This document shows positions 8,767 through 18,467 of a DNA stretch of 64,000 nt, one piece after another. Made by a program: the position numbers and the translations under genes. Location of the stretch: contig CAYTCV010000005.1 in the NCBI GenBank assembly GCA_964436465.1, positions 1-64,000 of the forward strand, in the 5' to 3' direction. Each line of letters begins with the position of its first letter. Within the stretch, counting starts at the first letter, position 1. The notes under the pieces were generated by a model. That model was not told the origin of the DNA. It worked only from the letters and a program-made list of their open reading frames with translations, and made no database searches. The DNA comes from RBG-13-66-14 sp964436465. GTDB taxonomy: Bacteria; RBG-13-66-14.

Positions 8767-8795
8767 TTGACTAGCAAAACGCCCTCGACTATACT
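8767..8795 (+). promoter_or_regulatory. Promoter of tRNA-Leu
   Basis: TTGACT (8767-8772) and TATACT (8790-8795) are separated by 17 bases, about 40 bases ahead of the mature tRNA. Confidence 0.72.
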
Positions 8796-8837
8796 CTTGC
8801 CGCCGTGTCTGCGACAGCGCAGTGATTCACCGCCGGT

Positions 8838-8924
8838 GCCGGGGTGGCGGAACTGGCAGACGCGCATGGTTGAGGGCCATGTGGGGGAAACCCTGTAGGA
8901 GTTCAAGTCTCCTTCCCGGCACCA
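8838..8924 (+). tRNA. tRNA-Leu (anticodon GAG)
   Basis: A class II tRNA of 87 bases including an encoded CCA. The acceptor GCCGGGG pairs with TCCCGGC, the anticodon stem CATGG/CCATG closes the loop TTGAGGG (anticodon GAG), there is a long variable arm, and the T loop reads TTCAAGT. It reads CUC and CUU codons. Confidence 0.95.
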
Positions 8925-9037
8925 CCCGACCACCGCATTCACCGACGACGGGTCGGCCGGAATCGTCCGGCTCCCCGGGTGAGCAGCCGGTTGCTTTCTT
9001 TCATTTCCACCCACAGCCGGGAACGACCAGGTTCGGC

Positions 9038-9784
9038 ATGCCGCTCTTTAAGACCGAGGCCCTCGTCTTAGCGGCCCGTCCCCTGGGCGACACGGAAAAA
9101 ATAGTCACCCTCCTCACGCCGAAGCTGGGAGTCATCCGCGCCGTGGCCAAGGGGGCCCGCCGACCCAAGAGCCGTCTGGCCGGCGGAACGGCGGCCTACC
9201 GGGTCATCGAGGCTCTTATCTACCGGAAGGAGGGCCGCGAGCTCGACTTCCTGTCCGAGGCCCACGTTCTTTCCAGCGCCTCCCGCATCGGGAGCGACTG
9301 GCGGCTCTTTCTCCACGCCGGCACCCTGGCCGAGGTCGCCCTGGCCGCGGGCGAGAATTGTTACCAGCTCCTGCGGACCGCGCTCGAATTGCTCGAGGGC
9401 GGAGTGGACCCCCGTCCGGTGACGCTCTTTTTCTTCAAGGGGCTGATGCGGGCCCAGGGGCTGTGGCCCGATTTCTCCCGCTGCGCCGCCTGCGAAGACG
9501 ACCTGGGCGGCGGGGCGGCGGTGGACGTGGCGGGCGGTCGTGTTTTCTGCCGCCGGCACAGGCGCGAGGGATGCCTGCCGCTCAACGCGGGCGGGGTCCG
9601 GCTCCTCGAAGGGCTCGAGCGCCGGGCGGTTCTCAAGGGTCGCCACGCCGCCGACGTTTTAAAGGACGCGCTCAGGATTTCGCTTTCGCTCGTCGAATAC
9701 CACTTCGACATCCGGCTGCGCTCCACGGAACTTTTAACGGGCGCCGAAAGCCTCCTCGGACGAACGACGGAGGTCCAACGCTGA
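9038..9784 (+). CDS. recO: DNA repair protein RecO
   Basis: A 248-aa protein with the N-terminal OB fold (KTEALVLAARPLGDTEKIVT, then KGARRPKSRLAGG) and a C-terminal helical domain with a zinc site (CAACEDD and FCRRH). RecO loads RecA on SSB-coated DNA with RecR and anneals strands during recombinational repair. The ATG at 9038 is chosen because the family begins at this KTEAxVL segment; the longer frame upstream runs through the tRNA. gapA follows 12 bases after the stop, so recO and gapA may be co-transcribed. Confidence 0.9.
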   Translation: MPLFKTEALVLAARPLGDTEKIVTLLTPKLGVIRAVAKGARRPKSRLAGGTAAYRVIEALIYRKEGRELDFLSEAHVLSSASRIGSDWRLFLHAGTLAEVALAAGENCYQLLRTALELLEGGVDPRPVTLFFFKGLMRAQGLWPDFSRCAACEDDLGGGAAVDVAGGRVFCRRHRREGCLPLNAGGVRLLEGLERRAVLKGRHAADVLKDALRISLSLVEYHFDIRLRSTELLTGAESLLGRTTEVQR

Positions 9785-9796
9785 AGGGGGAAATTT

Positions 9797-10783
<987 letters not shown>

Positions 10784-10788
10784 GCGGA

Positions 10789-11400
10789 ATGGTATTCTGG
10801 CGTGAATGGCTGCGGGGGGCCTTTCGGTTCCTATTCGGGTGGCCGGCGCGGCTTCTGTCCGGGCTGAAGGTTTCGCCGACGGCCCTGACCCTCTGCGGCC
10901 TGTTGGCGAGCCTGGGCTCCGGATTACTCTTCGCCCTGGGCGACCTCTCGGGCGCCGCCTGGCTTCTGTTGCTCGCCGGATTCTTCGACATGACCGACGG
11001 GCAGGTGGCCCGGCTCCGCGGGCTGGAATCCAGGCGCGGGGCCTTCGTGGACAGCTTCACCGACCGCTGGGCCGACGGGGCGGTCCTGGCCGGAATCGCG
11101 TACCTCACGGCGCGGCAGGGGGACTGGCTCTACCTGGCGTTCACCCTGGCGGCGCTGGTCGGCTCATTTTCGGTAAGCTACGCCAAGGCCCGCGCCGAGA
11201 GTCTCGACGTGGAGTGCGGGGTCGGATTCTGGGAGCGACCGGAGCGGATGGTGCTACTTTTAATCGGCGCCTTCGCGGGTTATACTGCACTGAGGATTTG
11301 TGTTATTATCCTTGCGGTGGGGACATTCTGCACCGCCCTCCGCCGTCTCGCGTACACCCTGGCGAGGCTGTCGGAGACCGACGCGAAGGGCGGGGAGTGA
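10789..11400 (+). CDS. CDP-alcohol phosphatidyltransferase, probable inositol-phosphate lipid synthase
   Basis: A 203-aa integral membrane enzyme. The complete CDP-alcohol phosphotransferase signature is present: Asp67, Asp70-Gly71, Ala74-Arg75, Gly84, Asp88 and Asp92. These enzymes bind two metals and replace CMP of a CDP-lipid by an alcohol. About six hydrophobic helices are visible. The ATG at 10789 begins six bases after gap. The next gene makes inositol 3-phosphate, so the likely alcohol is inositol phosphate, giving phosphatidyl- or archaetidyl-inositol phosphate. That substrate is inferred from context; phosphatidylglycerol-phosphate synthase is the main alternative. Confidence 0.87.
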   Translation: MVFWREWLRGAFRFLFGWPARLLSGLKVSPTALTLCGLLASLGSGLLFALGDLSGAAWLLLLAGFFDMTDGQVARLRGLESRRGAFVDSFTDRWADGAVLAGIAYLTARQGDWLYLAFTLAALVGSFSVSYAKARAESLDVECGVGFWERPERMVLLLIGAFAGYTALRICVIILAVGTFCTALRRLAYTLARLSETDAKGGE

Positions 11401-11448
11401 CCCCGGTTTAATGTACCTTTCGATTGCAGAACAAGGGGGTGCGCCCTG

Positions 11449-12582
11449 ATGGCCGGCGAGGTGAAAGTTGCCGTTGTCGGGGTGGGCAACTGCGCCAGCT
11501 CCCTCATCCAGGGCGTCCGGTACTACCGGGATGCGCCGGACGACGCGCTGGTGCCCGGACTGATGCACGTCAACCTGGGCGGATACCACGTCCGGGACAT
11601 CCGCTTCGTGGCGGCCTTCGACGTGAACGCCCACAAGGTCGGCCGCGACATCTCCGAGGCCATCTTCGCCGCGCCCAACAACACCTTCCGCTTCGCCGAA
11701 CCGCCCCCCTCCGGTACTCAAGTCCGCCAGGGTCCCCTCCTCGACGGCATCGGGAAGTACCTCCGCGATATAGTCCCTCTGGCCGAGGGCGAGCCGGTGG
11801 ACGTTGCCGAAACCCTGCGGGAGTCGGGCGCCGAAATTCTGCTCAACTACCTGCCCGTGGGCAGCGAGAAGGCCACCCGCTTCTACATCGAGGAGGCTCT
11901 CAAGGCCGGCGTGGCCGTCGTCAACTGCGTGCCGGTCTTCATCGCATCCACCGGCGAGTGGCACAAACATTTCGCCGCCAAGGGACTCCCCCTCATCGGC
12001 GACGACGTGAAGAGCCAGGTCGGGGCCACCATCATCCACCGCATCCTGGCCAAGCTTTTCGAGGACCGCGGGGTATCCCTGAAGCGCACCAGCCAGCTCA
12101 ACGTCGGGGGCAATTCCGATTTCCTCAACATGCTCGAGCGGGAGCGCCTCGAGAGCAAGCGTATCTCCAAGACCCAATCGGTTACGAGCAACATCTCCCA
12201 ACACCCCGGGGACGACAACATCCACATCGGCCCCTCGGACTACGTCCCCTGGCTCCAGGACCGGAAGTGGGCCCACATCCGCCTCGAGGGCGAGGCCTTC
12301 GGCTCGGTGCCGCTGAACCTGGAGCTCAAGCTGGAGGTCTGGGATTCGCCCAACTCGGCCGGCGTGGTCATCGACGCCGTCCGCTGCGTAAAGCTGGCCC
12401 TGGATTCGGGCGTGGGCGGCATTCTCGAAGGGCCGTCGGCCTACTTCATGAAATCCCCGCCCGTGCAGCACCCCGACGACGTCGCCCGCAACATGGTCGA
12501 GGAGTTCATCGCAAAGTACGCGACCCGGAAGTCGAAACCGGCCGGGCCCGCCGGGACCGGCGTTCCGACCAAGACCCGTTGA
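11449..12582 (+). CDS. Inositol-3-phosphate synthase
   Basis: A 377-aa NAD-dependent enzyme that converts glucose 6-phosphate to L-myo-inositol 1(3)-phosphate. The N-terminus has the Rossmann motif VAVVGVGNCASSLIQGV; later come NYLPVGSEKA, VNCVPVFIAS and DDVKSQVGAT, which line the active site in this family. The length suits the short archaeal/actinobacterial type rather than the longer eukaryotic enzyme. It follows the CDP-alcohol phosphotransferase by 48 bases, which argues for a pathway to inositol phospholipids. Its stop overlaps the presumed TTG start of the next gene. Confidence 0.93.
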   Translation: MAGEVKVAVVGVGNCASSLIQGVRYYRDAPDDALVPGLMHVNLGGYHVRDIRFVAAFDVNAHKVGRDISEAIFAAPNNTFRFAEPPPSGTQVRQGPLLDGIGKYLRDIVPLAEGEPVDVAETLRESGAEILLNYLPVGSEKATRFYIEEALKAGVAVVNCVPVFIASTGEWHKHFAAKGLPLIGDDVKSQVGATIIHRILAKLFEDRGVSLKRTSQLNVGGNSDFLNMLERERLESKRISKTQSVTSNISQHPGDDNIHIGPSDYVPWLQDRKWAHIRLEGEAFGSVPLNLELKLEVWDSPNSAGVVIDAVRCVKLALDSGVGGILEGPSAYFMKSPPVQHPDDVARNMVEEFIAKYATRKSKPAGPAGTGVPTKTR

Positions 12583-13298
12583 GCGGCAACCGGTCGCTGC
12601 CCGGGCACTGCGTGAACCACCCCGAACGCCCCGCCGTCGCCGGATGCCGGCACTGCGGGGATTTTCTGTGCGCCGAGTGCGCCTCGGCGGGCGCGGACGG
12701 GGTGTGCGCGGTCTGCGCGGGAATGGGGAGCGACAACCCGGCGGCCCTCTGGGAACGCAAACGGGGCGTGGGCGGTTTCTTTAAAATACTCTGGGGCGTT
12801 CTCCGCGGACCGGAGAGATTTTTCGGCGGGATGCCCCACGGGCGGGGTGCCTGGTACGCCTACCTCTACGCCGGAATCATCCTGCTGGCCTCGGTGATTC
12901 TGACCCTCGGTGCAACCTGGCTCGTCGGGGGCGGCACCGAAGGCGCGCCTTTCCCCTGGCAGGTCGCGCTCAACGCGCCGGGGCTGGCCGCGCTCCTCCT
13001 CCTCGACGCCGCCGCCCTCTTCGGCCTGGGTCGGCTGTACCGGAATCGACTCCCGTTCCGGGACGTCCTGCGCGTCGCGGCTTACGGCGCCACGGCCTAC
13101 CTCACCCTTTTCATCCCCGTCTTCGGGCCGCTCTTGGTCCTGGCCCTGAGCCTGGTGTATATAACCGTGGGGGCGTACCGCGGCCTGCACCTGGGCGTCG
13201 CCCAGGCGCTGTCCCTGGCCCTGTTGCCCGTCGTCATACGCCTCGGCGCGGCCTGGATTATCTACGGCGACCGCTTCTGGGAGCTCGTCGCCGGCTAA
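12579..13298 (+). CDS. B-box-type zinc finger plus Yip1-like membrane protein
   Basis: About 239 aa. The first 45 residues have a B-box-like zinc finger: C-x2-H (CVNH), then CRHCGDFLCAEC and CAVC. The rest has about five hydrophobic helices (e.g. LYAGIILLASVILTLGATWL) and resembles Yip1-type membrane domains. The TTG at 12579 overlaps the stop of the inositol-phosphate synthase and is preferred because the GTG at 12612 would cut off the first zinc cysteine. Such fusions occur in uncharacterised bacterial proteins; the role here is unknown. Confidence 0.68.
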   Translation: MSGNRSLPGHCVNHPERPAVAGCRHCGDFLCAECASAGADGVCAVCAGMGSDNPAALWERKRGVGGFFKILWGVLRGPERFFGGMPHGRGAWYAYLYAGIILLASVILTLGATWLVGGGTEGAPFPWQVALNAPGLAALLLLDAAALFGLGRLYRNRLPFRDVLRVAAYGATAYLTLFIPVFGPLLVLALSLVYITVGAYRGLHLGVAQALSLALLPVVIRLGAAWIIYGDRFWELVAG

Positions 13299-13351
13299 GC
13301 AAGCCTTTTCAGGCGGGCCTTTTAACCCTGGTCTCGTGACTGATTATCTCC

Positions 13352-13357
13352 TATAAT
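13352..13357 (+). promoter_or_regulatory. Possible -10 box upstream of the PorV-like gene
   Basis: A perfect TATAAT stands 27 bases ahead of the ATG at 13385, with no good -35 match. Confidence 0.4.
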
Positions 13358-13384
13358 AGAGATGTGGAAGTTCGGGAGGTAACG

Positions 13385-14305
13385 ATGAAAACCCGCTTAC
13401 TTGTTTTTGCGGTTCTGTTGACGACGATGGCCGCGATGGCCGCCGAGGAGGACGCCGGAACGGCCTGCTTTCCGTTCCTGAGGCTCGGGGTCGGGGCGCG
13501 GTCCCTGGCGCTCGGGGAGGCCTTCGTCGCCGACGCCCGGGACGCCGAGGCCGCGGTCCTTAACCCGGCGCTGCTGTCGAAGAACCGCCGCAACGCCGTC
13601 ACCTTCACCCACGACGAGTACCTGGCCGACCTCACCCTCGAGTTCGGGGCCTACGCCTTCCCGATATCCGGGGGCGAGGGTGGGAGCATCGCCATCGCGG
13701 CCCGCTACATCTCCTTTGGCACCCTCGAGGGCTACGACGAGGACGGCGTGCCCACGGGCGAATTCCCGGCGGCGGACCTGGCGGCCGGCGTATCCTACGG
13801 CGTAGAGCTGTTCCAGGGCTTCGGCGCCGGAGCGACGGTGAACTACGTCTACTCCCGCATCGACGACGTGACCACCTCGACCGTCGCCTTCGACCTGGGG
13901 CTTTCGTACCAGCCGCTGAACGCCCTTAGGCTCGGTTTCACCGCCACCAACCTCGGGCCCGACGTCACGTACGTCAGCCTGCCGAGCCCGCTCCCGGTCA
14001 CGCTGCGCCTGGGCGCCGCCGGGGACGTGCTGGACCTCCCCCGGCACAGGGTCACCCTCTTCGCCGACGGGGTGTATCCCGTTTACTCCAAGCCCTACGG
14101 CGCCTTCGGCCTCGAGTACACCATGTTCGACCTGGTGAGCCTCCGGGGCGGTTACCGGCTGGGGCACGACACGGCGACCTTCTCCTTCGGCGTCGGCTTC
14201 CGGTTCGGCCTGTGGGACACGGTGCTGTTGAACCTGGACTACGCCTACGCCGACTACGGCGACCTCGACGCCACCCACCTCTTCACGCTGGGGCTGTTAA
14301 TCTGA
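13385..14305 (+). CDS. PorV/PorQ-like outer-membrane protein
   Basis: A 306-aa exported protein with a signal peptide (about residues 1-19). The typical start of the mature barrel is FLRLGVGARSLALGEAFVAD, followed by AAVLNPALLSKN; repeated amphipathic strands run to the end. It is a relative of the barrel encoded at 153-1055. GGGAGG lies four bases before the ATG at 13385; the longer upstream frame has no signal. Two lipoprotein genes follow on the same strand. A cell-surface role is likely but its specific function is unknown. Confidence 0.8.
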   Translation: MKTRLLVFAVLLTTMAAMAAEEDAGTACFPFLRLGVGARSLALGEAFVADARDAEAAVLNPALLSKNRRNAVTFTHDEYLADLTLEFGAYAFPISGGEGGSIAIAARYISFGTLEGYDEDGVPTGEFPAADLAAGVSYGVELFQGFGAGATVNYVYSRIDDVTTSTVAFDLGLSYQPLNALRLGFTATNLGPDVTYVSLPSPLPVTLRLGAAGDVLDLPRHRVTLFADGVYPVYSKPYGAFGLEYTMFDLVSLRGGYRLGHDTATFSFGVGFRFGLWDTVLLNLDYAYADYGDLDATHLFTLGLLI

Positions 14306-14319
14306 CCGTGGGGAAAGAC

Positions 14320-15306
14320 ATGAAACGCTCTATTCTGCTAACGGTCCTGACGCCGCTCGCGGTGATTCTCCTCGCCGCCGGCTGCACCACGCCCGCCGGG
14401 GACGGGCAGACGCCGTCCGAGACCGCGGAGTACGTCGCCGACAAGATGAACGACCGCATCGTCAAGCTGGACTCGGAGGGGAACATCACGGACATATGCT
14501 CAGTCGTCGTCCGGCCCACCGACGTGTCACTTTTCCCCGGAGTGAACGCCCTGTGGATTGCCGACTACTCGGGGGACCGGGTGGTCAGGCTCGACCTGGA
14601 CCTGGGCTTCGTCGCCGCCACCGAGGACGGGCTCCTGAACGACCCCATCACCGTGGCGGTGACGGGGGACGGCGACTGCTGGACGGCCGACCGGGTCAAC
14701 CACGCCTTTGTGCGCCTGGACTCGGACGCTGAAAAGCTGGCCCGCGTGACGGTTGACTCACCCACCCGCTGCGTGGCCTGGGACGAGGCCAACGGGTACT
14801 GCTGGTGCGCCGATGAAGTCGGCAACCTCTACGCCTTCGACGGCGGCTTTACCGGCGACGGTGACGAGACCGACGCCGTGGTCACCTTCATCAACCTGGG
14901 CGTCCCCCGCGGGCTGGCGGTGGACCCCAACGGGGAACGCGTCTGGTACAGCGACAACGCCGGGGGCCGCGTCCTCTGCCTGGACCCCGACGGCGGCGTG
15001 CTCCACACGACCACCGACATCGACGACCCCCAGGGGCTGTCCCTGGACTCCGACGGCGACTGTTGGGTCGCGGTGCGGGGAGACGGGTCGGTGCTGCTCC
15101 TCGACTCGGCGGACGGGTCGGTGCTGGAGGACTTCGACGGCCTTAGCGCTCCGGTGGACCTTTGCGCCGAGCCGGGCGGCGGCGTCTGGGTGGTGGAGGA
15201 GACCGCGGGCCGGGCCAAACTCATCCGGGACGGTGAGACCGTTTACACCACGGAGGGCCTCTCCTCGCCGGCGTCGGTCGTCGTCTACGACCCCGACCTC
15301 TGGTAG
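14320..15306 (+). CDS. Beta-propeller lipoprotein (NHL/SMP-30-like repeats)
   Basis: A 328-aa protein with a lipobox (LLAAGCTT, Cys about residue 21). The rest consists of about six propeller repeats with motifs such as NALWIADYSGDRVVRLDLD, GLAVDPNGERVWYSD and GLSLDSDGDCWVAV. Such repeats form a propeller scaffold that usually binds partners or sugars. It begins 14 bases after the PorV-like gene and is closed by a terminator. A similar lipoprotein lies at 59196-60161. Ligand unknown. Confidence 0.75.
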   Translation: MKRSILLTVLTPLAVILLAAGCTTPAGDGQTPSETAEYVADKMNDRIVKLDSEGNITDICSVVVRPTDVSLFPGVNALWIADYSGDRVVRLDLDLGFVAATEDGLLNDPITVAVTGDGDCWTADRVNHAFVRLDSDAEKLARVTVDSPTRCVAWDEANGYCWCADEVGNLYAFDGGFTGDGDETDAVVTFINLGVPRGLAVDPNGERVWYSDNAGGRVLCLDPDGGVLHTTTDIDDPQGLSLDSDGDCWVAVRGDGSVLLLDSADGSVLEDFDGLSAPVDLCAEPGGGVWVVEETAGRAKLIRDGETVYTTEGLSSPASVVVYDPDLW

Positions 15307-15330
15307 ACGCACCGGGCGCGGAATCCAAAT

Positions 15331-15354
15331 CGGCAACGCTCGTTGCCGGTTTTT
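15331..15354 (+). terminator. Intrinsic terminator
   Basis: The hairpin CGGCAAC-GCTC-GTTGCCG is followed by a run of five T. It lies between the propeller lipoprotein and the GH114-like gene. Confidence 0.8.
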
Positions 15355-15369
15355 CATGGGACCAACAAC

Positions 15370-16299
15370 ATGCGCAAGATACAGCCGGTTCTCATCGTCG
15401 CGGTCCTGACCTGCATCTTCCTGCTGGGCGGATGCAGCAACCCGACCGGCGGCGGCGGCTTCGACCCGTCCCAAGTGAACGACTGGGTCTACCAGCTCGT
15501 GGACGCGGACCTGGCGGAGCTGGGCGCCAGCGCCTTCGACCTGGTGGTGACGGACTACTCCTCCGACGGCACGGCGGACGGCGAGTGGACGAAGGCGGAA
15601 ATCGACGGGCTGCGCGACCCCGGCGGGGACCAGCCGAAAATCGTCCTGGCCTATCTCTCCATCGGCGAGGCCGAGGATTACCGCTGGTACTGGCGGCCGG
15701 ATTGGGGGCCGGGGAACCCCGACTGGCTGGGGAACGAGAATCCCGACTGGCCGGGCAACTACCTGGTGCGATTCTGGGACCCCCAGTGGCAGGCCATCGT
15801 CTACGCCTACCTGGACCGAATCCTCGCCCAGGGCTTCGACGGCGTGTACCTGGACAAGCTGGACTCGTGCTGGGACCTGGAGGATGAGCGCCCGACCGCC
15901 CCGGCGGAAATGGTCGCCTTCGTCAAGGCCATCGCCGACTACGGAAAATCGAGTAACCCCGGCTTCGTCTGCATCGTCCAGAACGCCGCCGCCCTGGCCG
16001 ACGAATTCCCCGAGCACCCGGCAAACGTGGACGGCATCGGGCAGGAGGAACTCTACTTCTACGCCACCGACGACCCACGCCCGGAGGAATCGGGCGACGA
16101 CGAGGGGCGTGTGGAGCTGGAGGGCTACCTCGACCTCTTCCGGGACGCCGGCGGTATCGTCCTCACCGTGGACTACTGCGACGAGTCGGCGAATATAGAC
16201 TACGCCTACCAGCGCTCATCGGGCCGGGGGTACGTTCCGTACTGCACCACGGTGGACCTCGACGAGCTGCGGGTCAACCCCGGCCACGAGCCCGACTGA
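15370..16299 (+). CDS. GH114-like (MJ1477/TM1410 family) putative glycoside hydrolase lipoprotein
   Basis: A 309-aa lipoprotein (lipobox LLGGCSN). The body is a TIM-barrel of the MJ1477/TM1410 family, related to GH114 endo-alpha-1,4-polygalactosaminidases: KIVLAYLSIGEAEDYRWYW, GFDGVYLDKLDS, VCIVQNAA and ELYFYATDD carry the usual acidic residues at strand ends. It is likely to cut amino-sugar polymers at the cell surface, perhaps its own exopolysaccharide. The ATG at 15370 is chosen because the signal peptide starts there. Its stop overlaps the start of the cyclase gene (TGATG). Confidence 0.83.
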   Translation: MRKIQPVLIVAVLTCIFLLGGCSNPTGGGGFDPSQVNDWVYQLVDADLAELGASAFDLVVTDYSSDGTADGEWTKAEIDGLRDPGGDQPKIVLAYLSIGEAEDYRWYWRPDWGPGNPDWLGNENPDWPGNYLVRFWDPQWQAIVYAYLDRILAQGFDGVYLDKLDSCWDLEDERPTAPAEMVAFVKAIADYGKSSNPGFVCIVQNAAALADEFPEHPANVDGIGQEELYFYATDDPRPEESGDDEGRVELEGYLDLFRDAGGIVLTVDYCDESANIDYAYQRSSGRGYVPYCTTVDLDELRVNPGHEPD

Positions 16300-16913
16300 T
16301 GCGCGTCATAGACATCACCCGCCCGCTGGACGGCGCGGCCCCCTGGCCCGGCGAGAGGGGCCTGGAGCGCACACTCACCAAAACCCACGCCCGCGACGGC
16401 TGGGAGACCTCCGAGCTCTCCCTGTGCTCCCACCTGGGCACCCACGTGGATGCCCCGGCCCACCTTTTCCCCGACGGCAAGCGTCTCGGCCGACTGACCC
16501 TCGACCCCTTCGTCGGACCGGCGCTGGTGGTGGACTGCGGCGACGGGCGGGTCATCGGCCCCGCAGATTTACCGCTTGAAAAGATAAGGTTCGGCGACCG
16601 GGTCCTTATAAAGACCGCCAACTCCGCCCGTCGGGACGGCGGCTTTTACAAGGATTTCTCTTACCCGACGGGGGACGCCGTCCAGCCGCTCATCGAGCGG
16701 GAAATCAGCCTTCTGGGCGTGGACGGGCCGAGCGTGGACGGCTTCGAGGTGGAGCCCGTCGTCCACCGCCTGCTGTTCGAACGGGGCATCCCCGCGCTGG
16801 AGGGGCTGGACCTCTCGGATGCCGCGCCGGGCCGGTACACGCTGGTCTGCCTGCCGCTGAAGGTCGAGTCGGCCGAGGGCGCCCCCTGCCGGGCGGTGCT
16901 GCTGGCGGATTAA
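16299..16913 (+). CDS. Cyclase/kynurenine formamidase family hydrolase
   Basis: A 204-aa metal-dependent hydrolase. The signature HLGTHVDAPAHLF (about residues 45-57) carries the metal-binding His-Asp-His set of the family. Members include kynurenine formamidase, isatin hydrolase and polyketide cyclase-like proteins. No tryptophan-degradation genes are nearby, so the substrate is open. Its ATG overlaps the preceding stop (TGATG), pointing to translational coupling with the GH114-like gene. A palindromic repeat and a terminator follow. Confidence 0.85.
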   Translation: MRVIDITRPLDGAAPWPGERGLERTLTKTHARDGWETSELSLCSHLGTHVDAPAHLFPDGKRLGRLTLDPFVGPALVVDCGDGRVIGPADLPLEKIRFGDRVLIKTANSARRDGGFYKDFSYPTGDAVQPLIEREISLLGVDGPSVDGFEVEPVVHRLLFERGIPALEGLDLSDAAPGRYTLVCLPLKVESAEGAPCRAVLLAD

Positions 16914-16937
16914 CCACCGACGTGCTACGAAATGTAG

Positions 16938-16959
16938 GGCGGGGACTTTAGTCCCCGCC
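16938..16959. repeat. Dispersed palindromic repeat
   Basis: A perfect 10-bp stem, GGCGGGGACT/AGTCCCCGCC, with a TT centre, preceded by AATGTAG as in other copies. Confidence 0.75.
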
Positions 16960-16982
16960 GCTTCCACGCCCCAGCCTGCCCC

Positions 16983-17016
16983 AAAAAAAAGCGACCCTCG
17001 CGGGCCGCCTTTTTTT
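16983..17016. terminator. Bidirectional intrinsic terminator
   Basis: The hairpin GCGACCC-TCGC-GGGCCGC (one mismatch) has eight A before it and seven T after it. It lies between converging genes (cyclase, plus; CsgG-like, minus). Confidence 0.85.
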
Positions 17017-17028
17017 ATCGGGAAACGG

Positions 17029-18375
17029 TCAGAAAACGATAATCACGTCGAGCGCGCCCTCGATGGACATGGGGGTCGGGTCGACCGTAATGTTCCACTC
17101 GTCGCTCTCGAGCTGGTCGGTGGCGTTGTAGTGCATCAGGGCGCCGATTCCAATCCCGAAGTTCTTCGATAAAAGAAAATCCGCGCCCAGTCCGCCCTCG
17201 ACGCCGATGCTCCCGCCGGAACCGTACGGGTAATATTCCCCATCGGAATCCTCACGCACCATATCCACCGATGTCAGGGCGTATCCCGCGCCGGCCTCGA
17301 ACCAGGGCCGGAAGGTCCCCTCCCCGATGAAGTACACCTTGAAGCCCAGGCCCAGGAGCAGCTCCGTAAAGGCGTTCTCCATCGGGTAGTACCCCTCGGC
17401 GTCGAAGGTGTCCAGGTAGGACAGCAGGGACGTGTACAGACCGACTCCGAAATAGGGAGAAAAGAAGAAGTGGAATTTCAACCGCGCTCCTAACCGGACG
17501 CCCGCGGTCCACCCCTCGACATCCGCCGCGCCGTAGGGGTCGTTGATGGGCACACCCGCCAGCCCGCCGAGCGTGAGGACCAGACGGCCGCCCTTGCCGC
17601 CGGGATGCGTGGTGGTCGTGGTGACCGCCTCATGCCCGCCGGTCTCGGCCCTTCCGCCCAGGCGCGCCTTGTCGCCCGTCACCGGCGGGGTGTCGCCCGA
17701 ATAGAGCGCTTCCGAGAGCTCGTCGGCCAGCACCCGGGTGATTTTCGCCCCGCCCAGCTCCTCGATGTCCCGGCCGAGGAAGGCGCCGGTGTCTGGGTGG
17801 TAGTACTCCTCGCCCAGGCGGTATAGCTCCACGGTGTCGCCCTCCCTCACGCCCTCCTGCCGGCCCAGGTCCAGCTTGACCGTATCCCCGGAAACGGAGA
17901 CCACGGTGCCGACCACGGGGATGCTCGCCGCCAGGCGGGCGGCCATATCCCGGGAGGCTTCCAGCAGGCCGTCCAGGCTGGACGACTCCGAAGATTCGCT
18001 CAGTTCCACCTTCCCCACGAAAACGTCCACGACCCGGACGTTGACGGTGTACGTCTCGCCGACCTTGGACACCTTGCCCACGACGACCTTGGACGCGCCG
18101 GCCAACTGACCCACCTGGACGAAGCACTCCGTGGTGGTGCATCCGGAGAGGGCCAGGCCCTGCTCCTCCATCAGGGCGTTCAGGCGGTCCCGTTCCACGA
18201 TTTCGAAGCGCTTCGTGTTGATGAGGGCGTCCAGAAGCGTGTCGGCGATGCCGCTGGCGGACGCCTCACTCACCCCTGAGGCCTCCAGGCCGACGAAGGC
18301 CACGGTGGTCTTTTCGGCGGCGAGGGAGCCCGCGGCGAGGACAACCATGAACAGGCCGATACAGAGCTTACGCAT
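17029..18375 (-). CDS. CsgG/HfaB-like protein with C-terminal beta-barrel
   Basis: A 448-aa exported protein: signal peptide (1-19), a CsgG-like domain (about 22-160; VAFVGLEASGVSEASASGIA, then RFEIVERDRLNALMEEQG), a small beta domain of FlgT type (about 160-240; DLGRQEGVREGDTVELYR), a low-complexity linker with repeated Thr, and an outer-membrane barrel (about 265-448) ending in VIIVF. CsgG-like domains form periplasmic or outer-membrane assemblies that secrete or organise surface fibres. The three-part combination suggests an outer-membrane anchored assembly. AAGGAGGGG precedes the ATG. Confidence 0.75.
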   Translation of the reverse strand: MRKLCIGLFMVVLAAGSLAAEKTTVAFVGLEASGVSEASASGIADTLLDALINTKRFEIVERDRLNALMEEQGLALSGCTTTECFVQVGQLAGASKVVVGKVSKVGETYTVNVRVVDVFVGKVELSESSESSSLDGLLEASRDMAARLAASIPVVGTVVSVSGDTVKLDLGRQEGVREGDTVELYRLGEEYYHPDTGAFLGRDIEELGGAKITRVLADELSEALYSGDTPPVTGDKARLGGRAETGGHEAVTTTTTHPGGKGGRLVLTLGGLAGVPINDPYGAADVEGWTAGVRLGARLKFHFFFSPYFGVGLYTSLLSYLDTFDAEGYYPMENAFTELLLGLGFKVYFIGEGTFRPWFEAGAGYALTSVDMVREDSDGEYYPYGSGGSIGVEGGLGADFLLSKNFGIGIGALMHYNATDQLESDEWNITVDPTPMSIEGALDVIIVF

Positions 18376-18467
18376 CTACCCCTCCTTAACGAGTCGGTAT
18401 ACAAATTTCACCAAAGCATCATACCACACAAACGGGGAAACGCTCCACCGCCCGCTTACGGTAATCC

